In this document: one piece after another, positions 24,223 to 32,563 of the stretch
Numbering within the stretch: the stretch's first letter is position 1
Layout: each line of letters opens with the position of its first letter
Assembly (NCBI GenBank): GCA_905373835.1
Contig: CAJPUN010000001.1
Coordinates: forward strand, 186,001-250,000
Direction: 5' to 3'
Length of the DNA stretch: 64,000 bases
From: Candidatus Saccharimonadota bacterium
GTDB lineage: Bacteria > Patescibacteriota > Saccharimonadia > Saccharimonadales > Saccharimonadaceae
Position numbers and translations under genes: made by a program
The notes under the pieces: model-generated
Told to the model about the DNA's origin: nothing
Seen by the model: only the letters and a program-made list of their open reading frames with translations
Database searches by the model: none

Positions 24223-26658
24223 ATGACGATTCATATTACTAAGCGTGATGGTACGACCGAGCCATTCGACACAACCAAGATAAATGCTACGTTGCTGGCG
24301 GCAAGCCAGGGGTTGGCCGATCCGTTGCAGAAGATCGTGCAGATTGCTCGCGAGCTGCAGCTGACGCTCTTTGATGGGATGACGACCAAGCAGCTGGAGG
24401 AGACGCTCATCCAGACGACGGTGCAGAATATTAAGGATGACCCAGACTACGACACGATTGCAGCGCGCCTGCTGCTGGGCACGATCTACCGTGATTTGCT
24501 GGGTGTATATACTACTGATGAAGAACTGCGCCAGCGTCATAGGGAGGTTTTCCCGCGCTATATTCGCCAGGCAGTGGCCGATGGCTTGCTTGACCCCCGC
24601 ATGCAAGATGAGACAATCTTTGACCTCGAGCGCCTGGCTGCCGCACTTGACCCTAGTAAAGACAGACTGAGTAAATATCTTGGCGTGGTGACCAACCGCA
24701 ATCGCTACGCCCTGCGCAAGCAGAACGGTGAGCCGCTCGAAGTGCCGCAGTTTACTACTATGCGTATCGCCATGGGTCTGAGCTACAATGAGGAACACCC
24801 GACTGAGGCAGCCATTGAGTTTTACCAGCACATGGCCAACCTCGAATACAGCCCGGGCGGGAGCACTCGCGTTAATGCTGGTGGGTTATTCCCGCAGCTG
24901 AGCAATTGCTTCGTCATGGAAGTGCAGGATGATATGGAGTCGATTGCTAAGAGTGTGCGCGATACGATGTGGATTGCTAAAGGGACGGGCGGTATCGGTG
25001 TCAGTTTTACGAAGCTGCGGGCGGCAGGTAGCCCAGTCAAGACAACTAACACAACAAGCACGGGGCCAATTCCGTTTATTAAGATGATCGATACAGCGCT
25101 GTTTGCGGTGTCACGCAAGGGTAAAAAGATGGGCGCAGCGGCTGTGTACATGGAAAACTGGCACATCGATTTTAAGGAATTTATAGATCTGCGTTCTAAC
25201 TCCGGCGATCCGTATTTGCGGACGCGCTTCCTCGATACAGCGGTGTTTATTAGTGATGAATTTATGCGCCGGGTGCAGGCTGATGAAGACTGGTATCTCT
25301 TTGACCCAGCCGAGGTCAGTGACTTGAGCGAGCTGTATGGCGCAGCCTTTGCCGAGCGGTATGCGTATTACATCACCCAGGCCGAAGCAGGCAAGCTACG
25401 CGCTTATGACAAGCTGCCTGCGCGCCAGCAATTCCACAGAATTCTGAGTAGTTTGCAGGCGACCGGCCACCCGTGGCTCACCTGGAAGGACGCTATTAAC
25501 CTCCGGGCGCTTAACAATAACACTGGTACTATTCATCTCAGCAATCTCTGTACTGAGATCACTTTGCCGCAAGACGAGCACAATATTGCGGTATGTAATC
25601 TGGTGAGTATCAACCTCAGCGCCTTCCTGGATGACGCGACCAAGACGTGGGACTGGCCACGACTCGAGCAGGCGACGCGCTCAGCCACGCGGCAACTTGA
25701 TAACCTTGTAGACATTACCACAACACCCATCCCAGAGGCGATGAATAGCAACCTGCAAAACCGGGCGATTGGCCTGGGCTTTATGGGTCTTGCCGATGTG
25801 CTAGAAAAGCTCGAGCTGAGCTATGAATCTGAGGCGGCGTACGAGCTGATTGATCAGCTGGCGGAGTTTATTAGCTACTACGCCATCGACGAGTCGGCCG
25901 AGCTAGCGGTGACGCGCGGTAGCTACCCCAACTTTGCGGGCAGTGGCTGGAGCAAAGGGGAATTGCCTATCGACACGATTGACCGGCTTGGCGCGCAGCG
26001 GGGTGAGGCAGTAGCAATTAACACGACTCGCCGCCTCGACTGGGAGGCGCTGCGCCCCAAGGTGAGGCGCGGCATGCGCAATGCCACGCTGATGGCTATT
26101 GCGCCTACCGCCAATATCTCGCACGTGACGGGCACCACTCCAGGGATCGACCCGCAATTTAGCCAAATCTTTAGTCGGAGCACGCTCAATGGCAAATTCC
26201 TCGAGGTCAATGCTAACCTGGTGCGCAAACTCAAAGCACTCGGCTTGTGGGAGGAGCTCAAGGATGAGCTGCTTACTAACCAAGGCGACATCCAGCACAT
26301 GGAGCAGATCCCCCAGGCGGTGCGCGATGTGTATAAGACGAGCTTTCAGCTGAGCCCGTATGCCTTCATCGAGGTGGCGGCCCGCGCTCAGAAGTGGGTT
26401 GACCAAGCGATTAGCCGCAATATGTACTTAGAGTCGCGCAACATCGAGGAGTATATCACGATCTATAGCGAAGCCTGGCGTCGCGGCCTGAAAACGACGT
26501 ATTATTTGCACGTGAAGCCACGCCACCAGTCCGAGCAGGTCTCCATTCGCGCTAACAAAACCGAGCAAAAACTTCACCAAGACGCCAAGCGCGTGGGTTT
26601 TGGTGGCTTCTACCGCGCACGCAAGAAGCAAGAGGAAGGGAAGGAGAAGGAATCATGA
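24223..26658 (+). CDS. nrdA: Ribonucleoside-diphosphate reductase, class I alpha subunit lacking the C-terminal Cys pair
   Basis: An 811-residue catalytic subunit that reduces ribonucleotides to deoxyribonucleotides. An ATP-cone is at about 1-90. The catalytic cysteines are C229 (SNCFV), C443 (NLCTEI, thiyl radical) and C458 (AVCNLVSINL). The Tyr dyad is TTYYLH near 760. These three are the only cysteines in the protein. It ends in a Lys/Glu-rich tail (RARKKQEEGKEKES) without the CxxC-type pair that normally passes electrons from thioredoxin. GGAGG lies 4 bases before the ATG at 24223; the ATG at 24220 is possible. The stop overlaps the next gene (ATGA). Confidence 0.95.
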   Translation: MTIHITKRDGTTEPFDTTKINATLLAASQGLADPLQKIVQIARELQLTLFDGMTTKQLEETLIQTTVQNIKDDPDYDTIAARLLLGTIYRDLLGVYTTDEELRQRHREVFPRYIRQAVADGLLDPRMQDETIFDLERLAAALDPSKDRLSKYLGVVTNRNRYALRKQNGEPLEVPQFTTMRIAMGLSYNEEHPTEAAIEFYQHMANLEYSPGGSTRVNAGGLFPQLSNCFVMEVQDDMESIAKSVRDTMWIAKGTGGIGVSFTKLRAAGSPVKTTNTTSTGPIPFIKMIDTALFAVSRKGKKMGAAAVYMENWHIDFKEFIDLRSNSGDPYLRTRFLDTAVFISDEFMRRVQADEDWYLFDPAEVSDLSELYGAAFAERYAYYITQAEAGKLRAYDKLPARQQFHRILSSLQATGHPWLTWKDAINLRALNNNTGTIHLSNLCTEITLPQDEHNIAVCNLVSINLSAFLDDATKTWDWPRLEQATRSATRQLDNLVDITTTPIPEAMNSNLQNRAIGLGFMGLADVLEKLELSYESEAAYELIDQLAEFISYYAIDESAELAVTRGSYPNFAGSGWSKGELPIDTIDRLGAQRGEAVAINTTRRLDWEALRPKVRRGMRNATLMAIAPTANISHVTGTTPGIDPQFSQIFSRSTLNGKFLEVNANLVRKLKALGLWEELKDELLTNQGDIQHMEQIPQAVRDVYKTSFQLSPYAFIEVAARAQKWVDQAISRNMYLESRNIEEYITIYSEAWRRGLKTTYYLHVKPRHQSEQVSIRANKTEQKLHQDAKRVGFGGFYRARKKQEEGKEKES

Positions 26659-26963
26659 GCCACGAGTATAGCGACACGCCAAAGATAAGGGTGGACTCAA
26701 CGGGTCATCGAAATGCAGAACTGTCAGTTGATGAAAAGCAGCGACTGGAGCCTGCACCAGATAGTATCCAGCACACTATCGGCATTGTAGCAGTTGCAGA
26801 AGGAGATAGCGCAGCGTCAATACATTATATACAAGATGCACTTGATGCTGGTGTGGACCCACCACTCTTCCCAGTGCCAGAGGCGTCCGAGAGCTCGCGC
26901 CAGCAAAATAGCAACTCTGCGGTTAAATGGCGTCACCCAGCAGATATGGAACCAGAAATATAA
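26655..26963 (+). CDS. Small acidic protein encoded between nrdA and nrdB, unknown function
   Basis: A 102-residue protein without cysteine, membrane helix or recognised domain. It has a polar N-terminus (HEYSDTPKIRVDSTGHRNAE), a middle part with IGIVAVAEGDSAASIHYIQDALDAG and a Pro/Ser-rich end. It overlaps the nrdA stop by 4 bases (ATGA) and is preceded by AGGAG within the nrdA 3' end, so it is translationally coupled to the large subunit. nrdB follows after 52 bases. Placement suggests a reductase-linked role, but nothing in the sequence proves this. Confidence 0.65.
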   Translation: MSHEYSDTPKIRVDSTGHRNAELSVDEKQRLEPAPDSIQHTIGIVAVAEGDSAASIHYIQDALDAGVDPPLFPVPEASESSRQQNSNSAVKWRHPADMEPEI

Positions 26964-27015
26964 GCCTAGACAATATAATAATTAATTCGTTTTTTACAAA
27001 AACAAGGAGGTAATA

Positions 27016-27993
27016 ATGGGCATTCTAGGATCAGGCGTACGCGATGGCTTGCAGCTCAAGCCGGTGCGCTATGACTGGGCATACCGCCTATACAACCAAG
27101 CGGTGGCCAACACGTGGTTCCCTAACGAGGTGCAGCTAAGCCAGGATTTGGCGGATTTTGAGAAATTGAGCGAGGACGAAAAGCACGCCCTCAAGACGGT
27201 GATTAGCTACCTCAATCCTAACGAGCTGCTGATTAATAAATCGCTGGCTTTTGGTATTTACCCTTGCGTGAACGCCGCCGAGTGCCACCTGTATCTTTCG
27301 AAGCAGATGTGGGAGGAAGCGAATCACTTTATGACGTTTGAGTATATTATCGAGACCTTCCCGTTTGACCGTGAAGAAATTTATGCGGCGGGCTGGGGCA
27401 AAAAATCCCTAGCCGATAAAGCTGCCTTCCAGACTAAATACGTCACGCGCATGATGGAGGAGCGCCCGGACGTGACGACGCTGGAGGGCAAGAAGGACTT
27501 TGTGCGCAACTTGGTGGCGTATAACATCGTGCTGGAGGGGATTTGGTTCTACAGCGGCTTTATGGTGGGAATGAGCTTCCGCCGCCGCAATCTGCTGCGC
27601 AACGTTGGCACGCTGCTGGATTGGGTGACGAAGGATGAGAACCTGCACCTGGAGTTTGGCATTAACCTGCTGCTGACTATTTTGCACGAAAACCCGGACT
27701 TACAGACCGAGGAATTTGCCGACGAAATCCGCAGCCTGATCCTGGAAGCTGTTGAGCTCGAAAAGGCCTATAACAAAGACATGCTACCGCGCGGCATTCT
27801 AGGCCTAAACGCTGACTACGTCAACCAATACGTCATGTATATGACTGACCGACGGCTGGAGGAGCTGGGCTTTGAGCCGGAATACAACGTCACCAACCCG
27901 GCCAAGTGGATGGCCGCCGCCAACGACACGCTGGAGCTGGTGAACTTCTTCGAGAGCACCAATACGAGTTATGAGGTGAATACGACGAAGTAG
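27016..27993 (+). CDS. nrdB: Ribonucleoside-diphosphate reductase beta subunit, class Ic-like (Phe at the radical site)
   Basis: A 325-residue ferritin-like R2 protein that generates the radical for NrdA. The metal ligands can be assigned as E70, E101, H104, E174, E208 and H211. Spacings E70-E101 (31), E101-E174 (73) and E174-E208 (34) match what I recall for Chlamydia trachomatis R2c. The residue normally carrying the stable tyrosyl radical is Phe108 (MWEEANHFMTFEY), and the first ligand is Glu rather than Asp. Both are class Ic features, implying a Mn/Fe cofactor. AGGAGG lies 5 bases before the ATG. A Tyr near the C-terminus (SYEVN) may serve radical transfer. Confidence 0.94.
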   Translation: MGILGSGVRDGLQLKPVRYDWAYRLYNQAVANTWFPNEVQLSQDLADFEKLSEDEKHALKTVISYLNPNELLINKSLAFGIYPCVNAAECHLYLSKQMWEEANHFMTFEYIIETFPFDREEIYAAGWGKKSLADKAAFQTKYVTRMMEERPDVTTLEGKKDFVRNLVAYNIVLEGIWFYSGFMVGMSFRRRNLLRNVGTLLDWVTKDENLHLEFGINLLLTILHENPDLQTEEFADEIRSLILEAVELEKAYNKDMLPRGILGLNADYVNQYVMYMTDRRLEELGFEPEYNVTNPAKWMAAANDTLELVNFFESTNTSYEVNTTK

Positions 27994-28215
27994 TAGATAT
28001 TGGCAAAACAAACAATCTTACCAGTCTACCAGTCTTACAAGATCTCTCGCTCCATCACCAGACCGAAAATGTTCCGGCCAGAATATGCAACAGAGCTTTT
28101 CCGCCTGCTTGGTCGCTGGGCTCCAGATATTTTCTTGTCTGGCAATGGAGTGAGAGCGGCCCGCTGATGTAGCAAACAATATTTGCAAATTAGATACGAA
28201 AGGAATATAGCCACC

Positions 28216-28611
28216 ATGAATACCCTCACGCAAACAGTCCTCGACACGGTGCCGGTTGGTGCGCTGGCCACCGTCAATCGCGACCGCACGCCTCTGGTGA
28301 CACCGCTGCACTTTGTCCGGGTGGGGGATGAGATTGCCTGGTTGTCTGATCGTGAGGCATGTCACTCACACAACGCCTTTCGTACTGGGCGGGCAGAGTT
28401 TGTGGTGTGGAATGATGCCAAGCAGGCCGTCTATCTCCACACCACAGTGCGCGAAGCCCGCGAGGACGAGGTCGCGGCTATTACCGAGGCATATACGGCT
28501 AAGCTGGGAAATTTTCGCCCGCAGTGCACGCAGCCGCAGTGGTATGTCGTACCGATTGGCCAGCTGGATGATAATTCTACAACAGAAAATTGGGTGCATT
28601 ACCTTGCATAA
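28216..28611 (+). CDS. Pyridoxamine 5'-phosphate oxidase-like FMN-binding split-barrel protein
   Basis: A 131-residue protein. It opens with LDTVPVGALATVNRDRTPLVTPLHFV, the usual first two strands of the PNPOx-like split barrel, then IAWLSDREACHSHNAFRTGR and VYLHTTVREAR. Family members bind FMN, F420 or heme, and the ligand here is not decided. The start at 28216 has AAAGGAA 11 bases upstream. It lies between nrdB and the CEGCQ gene, whose -35 box (28604-28609) overlaps its last codons. A flavin-linked redox role near the reductase is possible but speculative. Confidence 0.75.
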   Translation: MNTLTQTVLDTVPVGALATVNRDRTPLVTPLHFVRVGDEIAWLSDREACHSHNAFRTGRAEFVVWNDAKQAVYLHTTVREAREDEVAAITEAYTAKLGNFRPQCTQPQWYVVPIGQLDDNSTTENWVHYLA

Positions 28612-28651
28612 AACGCTATATATAGCGTACAATAGACGCTATAACTAAAGA
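28604..28651 (+). promoter_or_regulatory. Promoter with perfect NrdR-box-like palindrome ahead of the CEGCQ gene
   Basis: TTGCAT (28604-28609), an 18-base spacer and TACAAT (28628-28633). The spacer is the perfect palindrome ACGCTATATATAGCGT (28613-28628), close to the NrdR consensus acaCwAtATaTwGtgt. A degenerate second copy (ACGCTATAACTAAAG, 28636-28650) lies just downstream, as in tandem NrdR operators. Confidence 0.65.
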
Positions 28652-28671
28652 ACGGGTAGGGAATAATAACT

Positions 28672-28902
28672 ATGACGCAGACGACACACACGACACCACC
28701 AACAACCGATCCAGCGACTACGCAGGCACAGACTACCAAGCCCCAGCTGACGGACGATATGACGCTCGAGGAAAAGCTTGATGCCATCGAGCAAGCACTG
28801 TTGGCCGCTCAGCAGGTTGCCGTCGACCAAGCAGCGGCGAGTGGCACTCCTGTTATTATGCCAGATCCAGCGGAGCTAACCATGTGCGAGGGCTGCCAAT
28901 AG
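28672..28902 (+). CDS. 76-residue protein ending in CEGCQ, candidate trans-acting redox tail of ribonucleotide reductase
   Basis: The first 28 residues are Thr/Pro/Gln-rich and disordered-looking. Residues about 29-55 form an amphipathic helix (MTLEEKLDAIEQALLAAQQ). A flexible link (SGTPVIMPDPAELT) leads to M-C72-E-G-C75-Q at the very end. C72 and C75 are its only cysteines. Many class I NrdA proteins end in CE(A/S)CQ-like tails, and the NrdA of this window lacks one. Its promoter carries an NrdR-like operator. I infer that it supplies the missing dithiol to NrdA in trans; a small free redox carrier is the alternative. An intrinsic terminator follows. Confidence 0.8.
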   Translation: MTQTTHTTPPTTDPATTQAQTTKPQLTDDMTLEEKLDAIEQALLAAQQVAVDQAAASGTPVIMPDPAELTMCEGCQ

Positions 28903-28917
28903 GTGGCGTATATCACT

Positions 28918-28951
28918 AACCAGCAGAAGCCAGCTACCAGGCTGGTTTTTT
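28918..28951 (+). terminator. Intrinsic terminator of the CEGCQ gene
   Basis: AACCAGC (28918-28924) pairs with GCTGGTT (28941-28947), followed by a T run. Confidence 0.8.
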
Positions 28952-29005
28952 GCTGGTATACTGCTTATGGATACATGCTACAATAGAACGCGAGAGGGAG
29001 ATTGT

Positions 29006-30622
29006 ATGACACAGACACACCAACCAAAGTATATTTTTGTCACCGGTGGGGTACTCTCTGGGGTGGGTAAGGGCATCACAGCGGCCAGCATTGGCGCGGT
29101 GTTGCAGGCCAAGGGCTTAACCGTCTCGGTGCAAAAGTGCGACCCGTACCTCAACGTCGATGCTGGGCTGCTTAACCCCAAGGAGCATGGCGAGTGCTTC
29201 GTGACCAAAGATGGGGCAGAGACCGACCTCGACCTTGGCCACTACGAGCGCTTCTTAGACCTCGAGCTCACCCAGCGCAATGCTACGCTGGCGGGGCGGC
29301 TGCTGCGTGACTTGATCGCCGATGAGCGGGCTGGGAAGTTTGGTGGCCAGACGGTGCAGCTGGTGCCGCACCTTACCCAAGCGATCAAGCGAGCCATCCA
29401 CCAGGCGGCGGCAGGGCAGGTGCACATTGTGGAGATTGGTGGCACGGTGGGAGATTATGAGGGGCTAAGCTTTGTCGAGGCGATCCGCGAGTTCTCGTTA
29501 GAGGTAGGGCGCGAGCGCTGCCTCTTCGTCCATGTGGTGTATGTGCCGTTTCTTGCGACGAGCCAGGAATACAAGACCAAGCCAGCCCAGAATGCCATGG
29601 CCGACCTGCGTGGCTTTGGCATTATGCCCGATGTGGTGGCAGTTCGCACCGAGGGCAGCATCGCGCCGCCGCGTGGTGTGGCGGACAAGATTGCCATTGC
29701 CAGCGGGGTGCGGCCAGAGGGGATCATTATGATGCCAAATGTCGATACGGTCTACAAGGTACCCCTGATGGTAGCGCGCGAATTGGGCCCGGTGCTGGCG
29801 AGCTTTACTGGCAATATGACGGCGCCAGATATGACGCGTTGGCAGCAGCTCGCCCGGCATGATAGCCAGACCTACCACCAGCGGCTGACGATTGGCCTCG
29901 TGGCGAAATATGTTGATAATGCCGATACCTATCTTTCCATCACCGAGGCACTCAAAGCAGCTGCCTGGGCGCACCGCAGTGAGGTGACGATCCAATGGAT
30001 CAATGCCGAGACAGTGACCGATGCAGCGCTCAGCGCTGTGGATGCTGTGGTGGTGCCTGGTGGTTTTGGCAAGCGTGGGGTGGAAGGGAAGATTGCGGCG
30101 GCGAGTTACTGCTTGCAGCACAATATACCGTATCTTGGTATATGCCTGGGGATGCAGGTCGCGGTGATTGCCGCTGCCCGCCGCGGTGGTCTGGCCCAGG
30201 CTGGCAGTGCGGAGTGTGGTGCTGCGCCAGATGATGCCGTCATCTACCTCATGCCTGACCAGCAGGGCAAGCAATCGACTGGCGGGACGATGCGCTTGGG
30301 CAATTACCCAGCGGTGCTGCAAGCTGGCTCGCGCACCGCTAAGGTATATGGGACAACGGAGGTTGTGGAGCGTCACCGCCACCGCTATGAGGTGAATCAA
30401 GCGCATCTCGCCGCCATTAACGCGGGCGGGATTGTGGTGTCGGGTACGTCACCCGATGGTAGGCTGGTGGAGTTTGTCGAGGCACCGACCTGCGACTACT
30501 TCGTTGCGGCTCAGGCTCATCCAGAGTTTACCTCGCGGCCATTCCGAGCTCATCCCCTCTTTGCTGGTTTAGTGCAGGCGGCGCTCAAGCGGCAGAAACG
30601 GATGCAGAAGGGTAAGGCGTAA
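29006..30622 (+). CDS. pyrG: CTP synthase (glutamine-hydrolysing)
   Basis: A 538-residue enzyme converting UTP to CTP. The amidoligase domain has the P-loop GGVLSGVGKG at 14-23, the Mg/UTP region KCDPYLNVDAG, and EIGGTVGDYEG. The glutamine amidotransferase domain has the nucleophile C380 in LGICLGMQV and the His/Glu pair H505 and E507 in HPEF. Length is typical. The start at 29006 (MTQTHQPKYIFVTGG) follows GAGGGAGA; TACAAT lies at 28979-28984. It is one of the few complete nucleotide biosynthetic steps in the window and feeds the reductase substrate pool. Confidence 0.97.
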   Translation: MTQTHQPKYIFVTGGVLSGVGKGITAASIGAVLQAKGLTVSVQKCDPYLNVDAGLLNPKEHGECFVTKDGAETDLDLGHYERFLDLELTQRNATLAGRLLRDLIADERAGKFGGQTVQLVPHLTQAIKRAIHQAAAGQVHIVEIGGTVGDYEGLSFVEAIREFSLEVGRERCLFVHVVYVPFLATSQEYKTKPAQNAMADLRGFGIMPDVVAVRTEGSIAPPRGVADKIAIASGVRPEGIIMMPNVDTVYKVPLMVARELGPVLASFTGNMTAPDMTRWQQLARHDSQTYHQRLTIGLVAKYVDNADTYLSITEALKAAAWAHRSEVTIQWINAETVTDAALSAVDAVVVPGGFGKRGVEGKIAAASYCLQHNIPYLGICLGMQVAVIAAARRGGLAQAGSAECGAAPDDAVIYLMPDQQGKQSTGGTMRLGNYPAVLQAGSRTAKVYGTTEVVERHRHRYEVNQAHLAAINAGGIVVSGTSPDGRLVEFVEAPTCDYFVAAQAHPEFTSRPFRAHPLFAGLVQAALKRQKRMQKGKA

Positions 30623-30677
30623 ACCTTCTCGCTATGCTTACGCTATTCTTGCGCCGCATCTGTTGTATACTATAATC

Positions 30678-32342
30678 ATGGAACAGACGATTCGTGATGC
30701 AGTATATACTCTTTATCAACAAACACCGCCGGTGGAATTGACGCGGCCGGAGCCGACGTTTGGCGATTTTGCGACTAACGTCGCACTCAAGCTTGCCAAG
30801 CCACTGGGCAAGAAGCCGCACGAGATTGCCGAGGAGGTAGCGGCGGTGCTGCGCCAGACTGGCCAGTTTTCTGACGTGAGCGTGGCGGGCCCGGGCTTTA
30901 TCAATCTCCGCCTGAGTGATGAAGCGCTGTGGCAGGCGGCCAATACCGCACCGCAGCAGATATATGGCGGCATGCGCTACACGCTGGAATATAGCTGCCC
31001 CAATGCCTTCAAGGAGCTGCACACTGGCCACTTGTACCAGACGGTGTATGGCGATATATTGGCGCGGATCATCGAGTCGGTCGGCGCGTCGGTAGACCGA
31101 GCTAGCTTTGGTGGTGATGTCGGCCTGCACGTTGCTAAGTGCTTGTGGGGGATGCGCCACACGCTAGGCGGCGAGTTACCAGAGAAGTTAATAGAGGTAG
31201 AGAGCGATGTCTTTGCTCGGGCACGGTGGATTAGCCAGGCCTATGTGATCGGTGCGAAAGCGTACGAAGAGAACGAGACGGCTAAGCAAGAGATTATTGA
31301 GTTTAACAAGCTGGTCTACAGCTACCACGAACACGATGAACACAATACGCCGCTGGCTCAGATCTATTGGACGACGCGCCAGTGGAGCTTGGATTACTTC
31401 GATGCCTTCTATACGATGATTCAGGTCGATCATCTCGATTATATTCCCGAGAGTAGCACCGCACCGATTGGCCTCGCCGTGGTGCACGAGCAACTCGAGC
31501 GGGGGAATTTGCAGCGTTCTGAGGGGGCAGTGGTCTTCGTCGGTGACCCAGCTAAGCATCTGCACACCCGCGTTTTCGTTACATCAAACGGCTTGCCAAC
31601 GTACGAGACAAAGGACATTGGCGTTATCTGGAAGGAGGTGGAAGACTACCACTTCGACCACCGGATTCTCATCACTGGCAACGACCAAAAGGAGTATATG
31701 CGCGTGGTGTATGCTGCGGCTGAGCTCTTCCGGCCTGAGCTAGCTGGGCGAATGACTCACCTGACCAATGGTACGGTGCGCTTTGGCGATGGCAGTAAGA
31801 TGAGTTCGCGCCTGGGCAATGTAGCCCGCGCGGCCGACGTGCTCACCATCGTCCAAGAGCGTGTGGCAAACCTCGCTACAGACCCGGTGGTGCAGCGTCA
31901 GGTAGCACTTGGGGCGATCAAATACGCCTTTGCGAAGTATCGCATGGGCAACGATATCGCCTTTGATATGGATGAGACGGTGAGCCTGCAGGGCAACTCT
32001 GGCCCCTACATTCAATACGCTCATGCTCGGGCGTGTAGCATCCTAGCCAAGGCGAGTGCCGAGCCTGCCGAGCCGACCGATTGCACTGATGACGAGCGCC
32101 TCCTCCTGCGCAAGCTGAGCGAATATCCAGAGGTCGTTGAGAAGGCCGCTCGCGAGTATCTTGTGCATGGCATCTGCCACTACCTCTATGAGCTTGCCCA
32201 AGAATTTAACCGCTTCTACGAGAAGAACCGCGTCGTTGGCAGCCCGCGCCAGGCCGAGCGCCTCGCCCTAGTGCAGCGCTACCGTGACACCCTGGCTGCT
32301 GGCCTTACTCTGCTCGGTATCGAAGCACCGGAGCGGCTGTAG
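30678..32342 (+). CDS. argS: Arginyl-tRNA synthetase
   Basis: A 554-residue class I synthetase. The N-terminal Add-1 domain (about 1-90) has the usual FGDFATNVALKLAK. The HIGH signature is HTGH at 115-118. The KMSKS equivalent is KMSSR at 374-378. A DALR anticodon-binding domain forms the C-terminus (HGICHYLYELAQEFNRFYEKN). The ATG at 30678 is preferred because it gives the family start and has TATACT exactly 6 bases upstream, predicting a leaderless mRNA. Confidence 0.96.
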   Translation: MEQTIRDAVYTLYQQTPPVELTRPEPTFGDFATNVALKLAKPLGKKPHEIAEEVAAVLRQTGQFSDVSVAGPGFINLRLSDEALWQAANTAPQQIYGGMRYTLEYSCPNAFKELHTGHLYQTVYGDILARIIESVGASVDRASFGGDVGLHVAKCLWGMRHTLGGELPEKLIEVESDVFARARWISQAYVIGAKAYEENETAKQEIIEFNKLVYSYHEHDEHNTPLAQIYWTTRQWSLDYFDAFYTMIQVDHLDYIPESSTAPIGLAVVHEQLERGNLQRSEGAVVFVGDPAKHLHTRVFVTSNGLPTYETKDIGVIWKEVEDYHFDHRILITGNDQKEYMRVVYAAAELFRPELAGRMTHLTNGTVRFGDGSKMSSRLGNVARAADVLTIVQERVANLATDPVVQRQVALGAIKYAFAKYRMGNDIAFDMDETVSLQGNSGPYIQYAHARACSILAKASAEPAEPTDCTDDERLLLRKLSEYPEVVEKAAREYLVHGICHYLYELAQEFNRFYEKNRVVGSPRQAERLALVQRYRDTLAAGLTLLGIEAPERL

Positions 32343-32345
32343 TGG

Positions 32346-32507
32346 GTGAGCGTACGTGGGTGGGTGGCGCGCAAGCCAGTGCTATCACGTGGGTTTGAGA
32401 AGACGCGTATGGAGAGGATCGCAGCTGCCAAGCGAGATAAAGAGAAGATTGAGAAGCGATTAGCGAAGTCCTCGCGTCATAGAACACCACCAACACAAGA
32501 GCGCTAG
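32346..32507 (+). CDS. Possible 53-residue basic protein directly after argS
   Basis: A GTG-initiated frame starts 3 bases after the argS stop and encodes a Lys/Arg-rich peptide with a helical middle (AAAKRDKEKIEKRLAKS) and no cysteine. No clear ribosome binding site is visible and no family is recognised. It may be a real small basic protein read from the argS transcript, or a chance open frame. Confidence 0.3.
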   Translation: MSVRGWVARKPVLSRGFEKTRMERIAAAKRDKEKIEKRLAKSSRHRTPPTQER

Positions 32508-32563
32508 CAATTAATGCAGAATATGCTATAATTTGAATAAACAATGGTTAATAAGGAGAACCT

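Noticed and set aside
24223..26658. Intein or frameshift explaining the missing C-terminal cysteines of NrdA
   Set aside because: The frame is continuous with intact motifs, no splicing blocks are present, and the 3' overlap with the next gene looks like a genuine stop. The sequence just downstream contains no Cys-pair codons in another frame.
28000..28167. A 55-codon TTG frame after nrdB, in frame with it beyond two stop codons
   Set aside because: No ribosome binding site and no recognisable product. It could be a chance open frame or a remnant, so it is not called as a gene.
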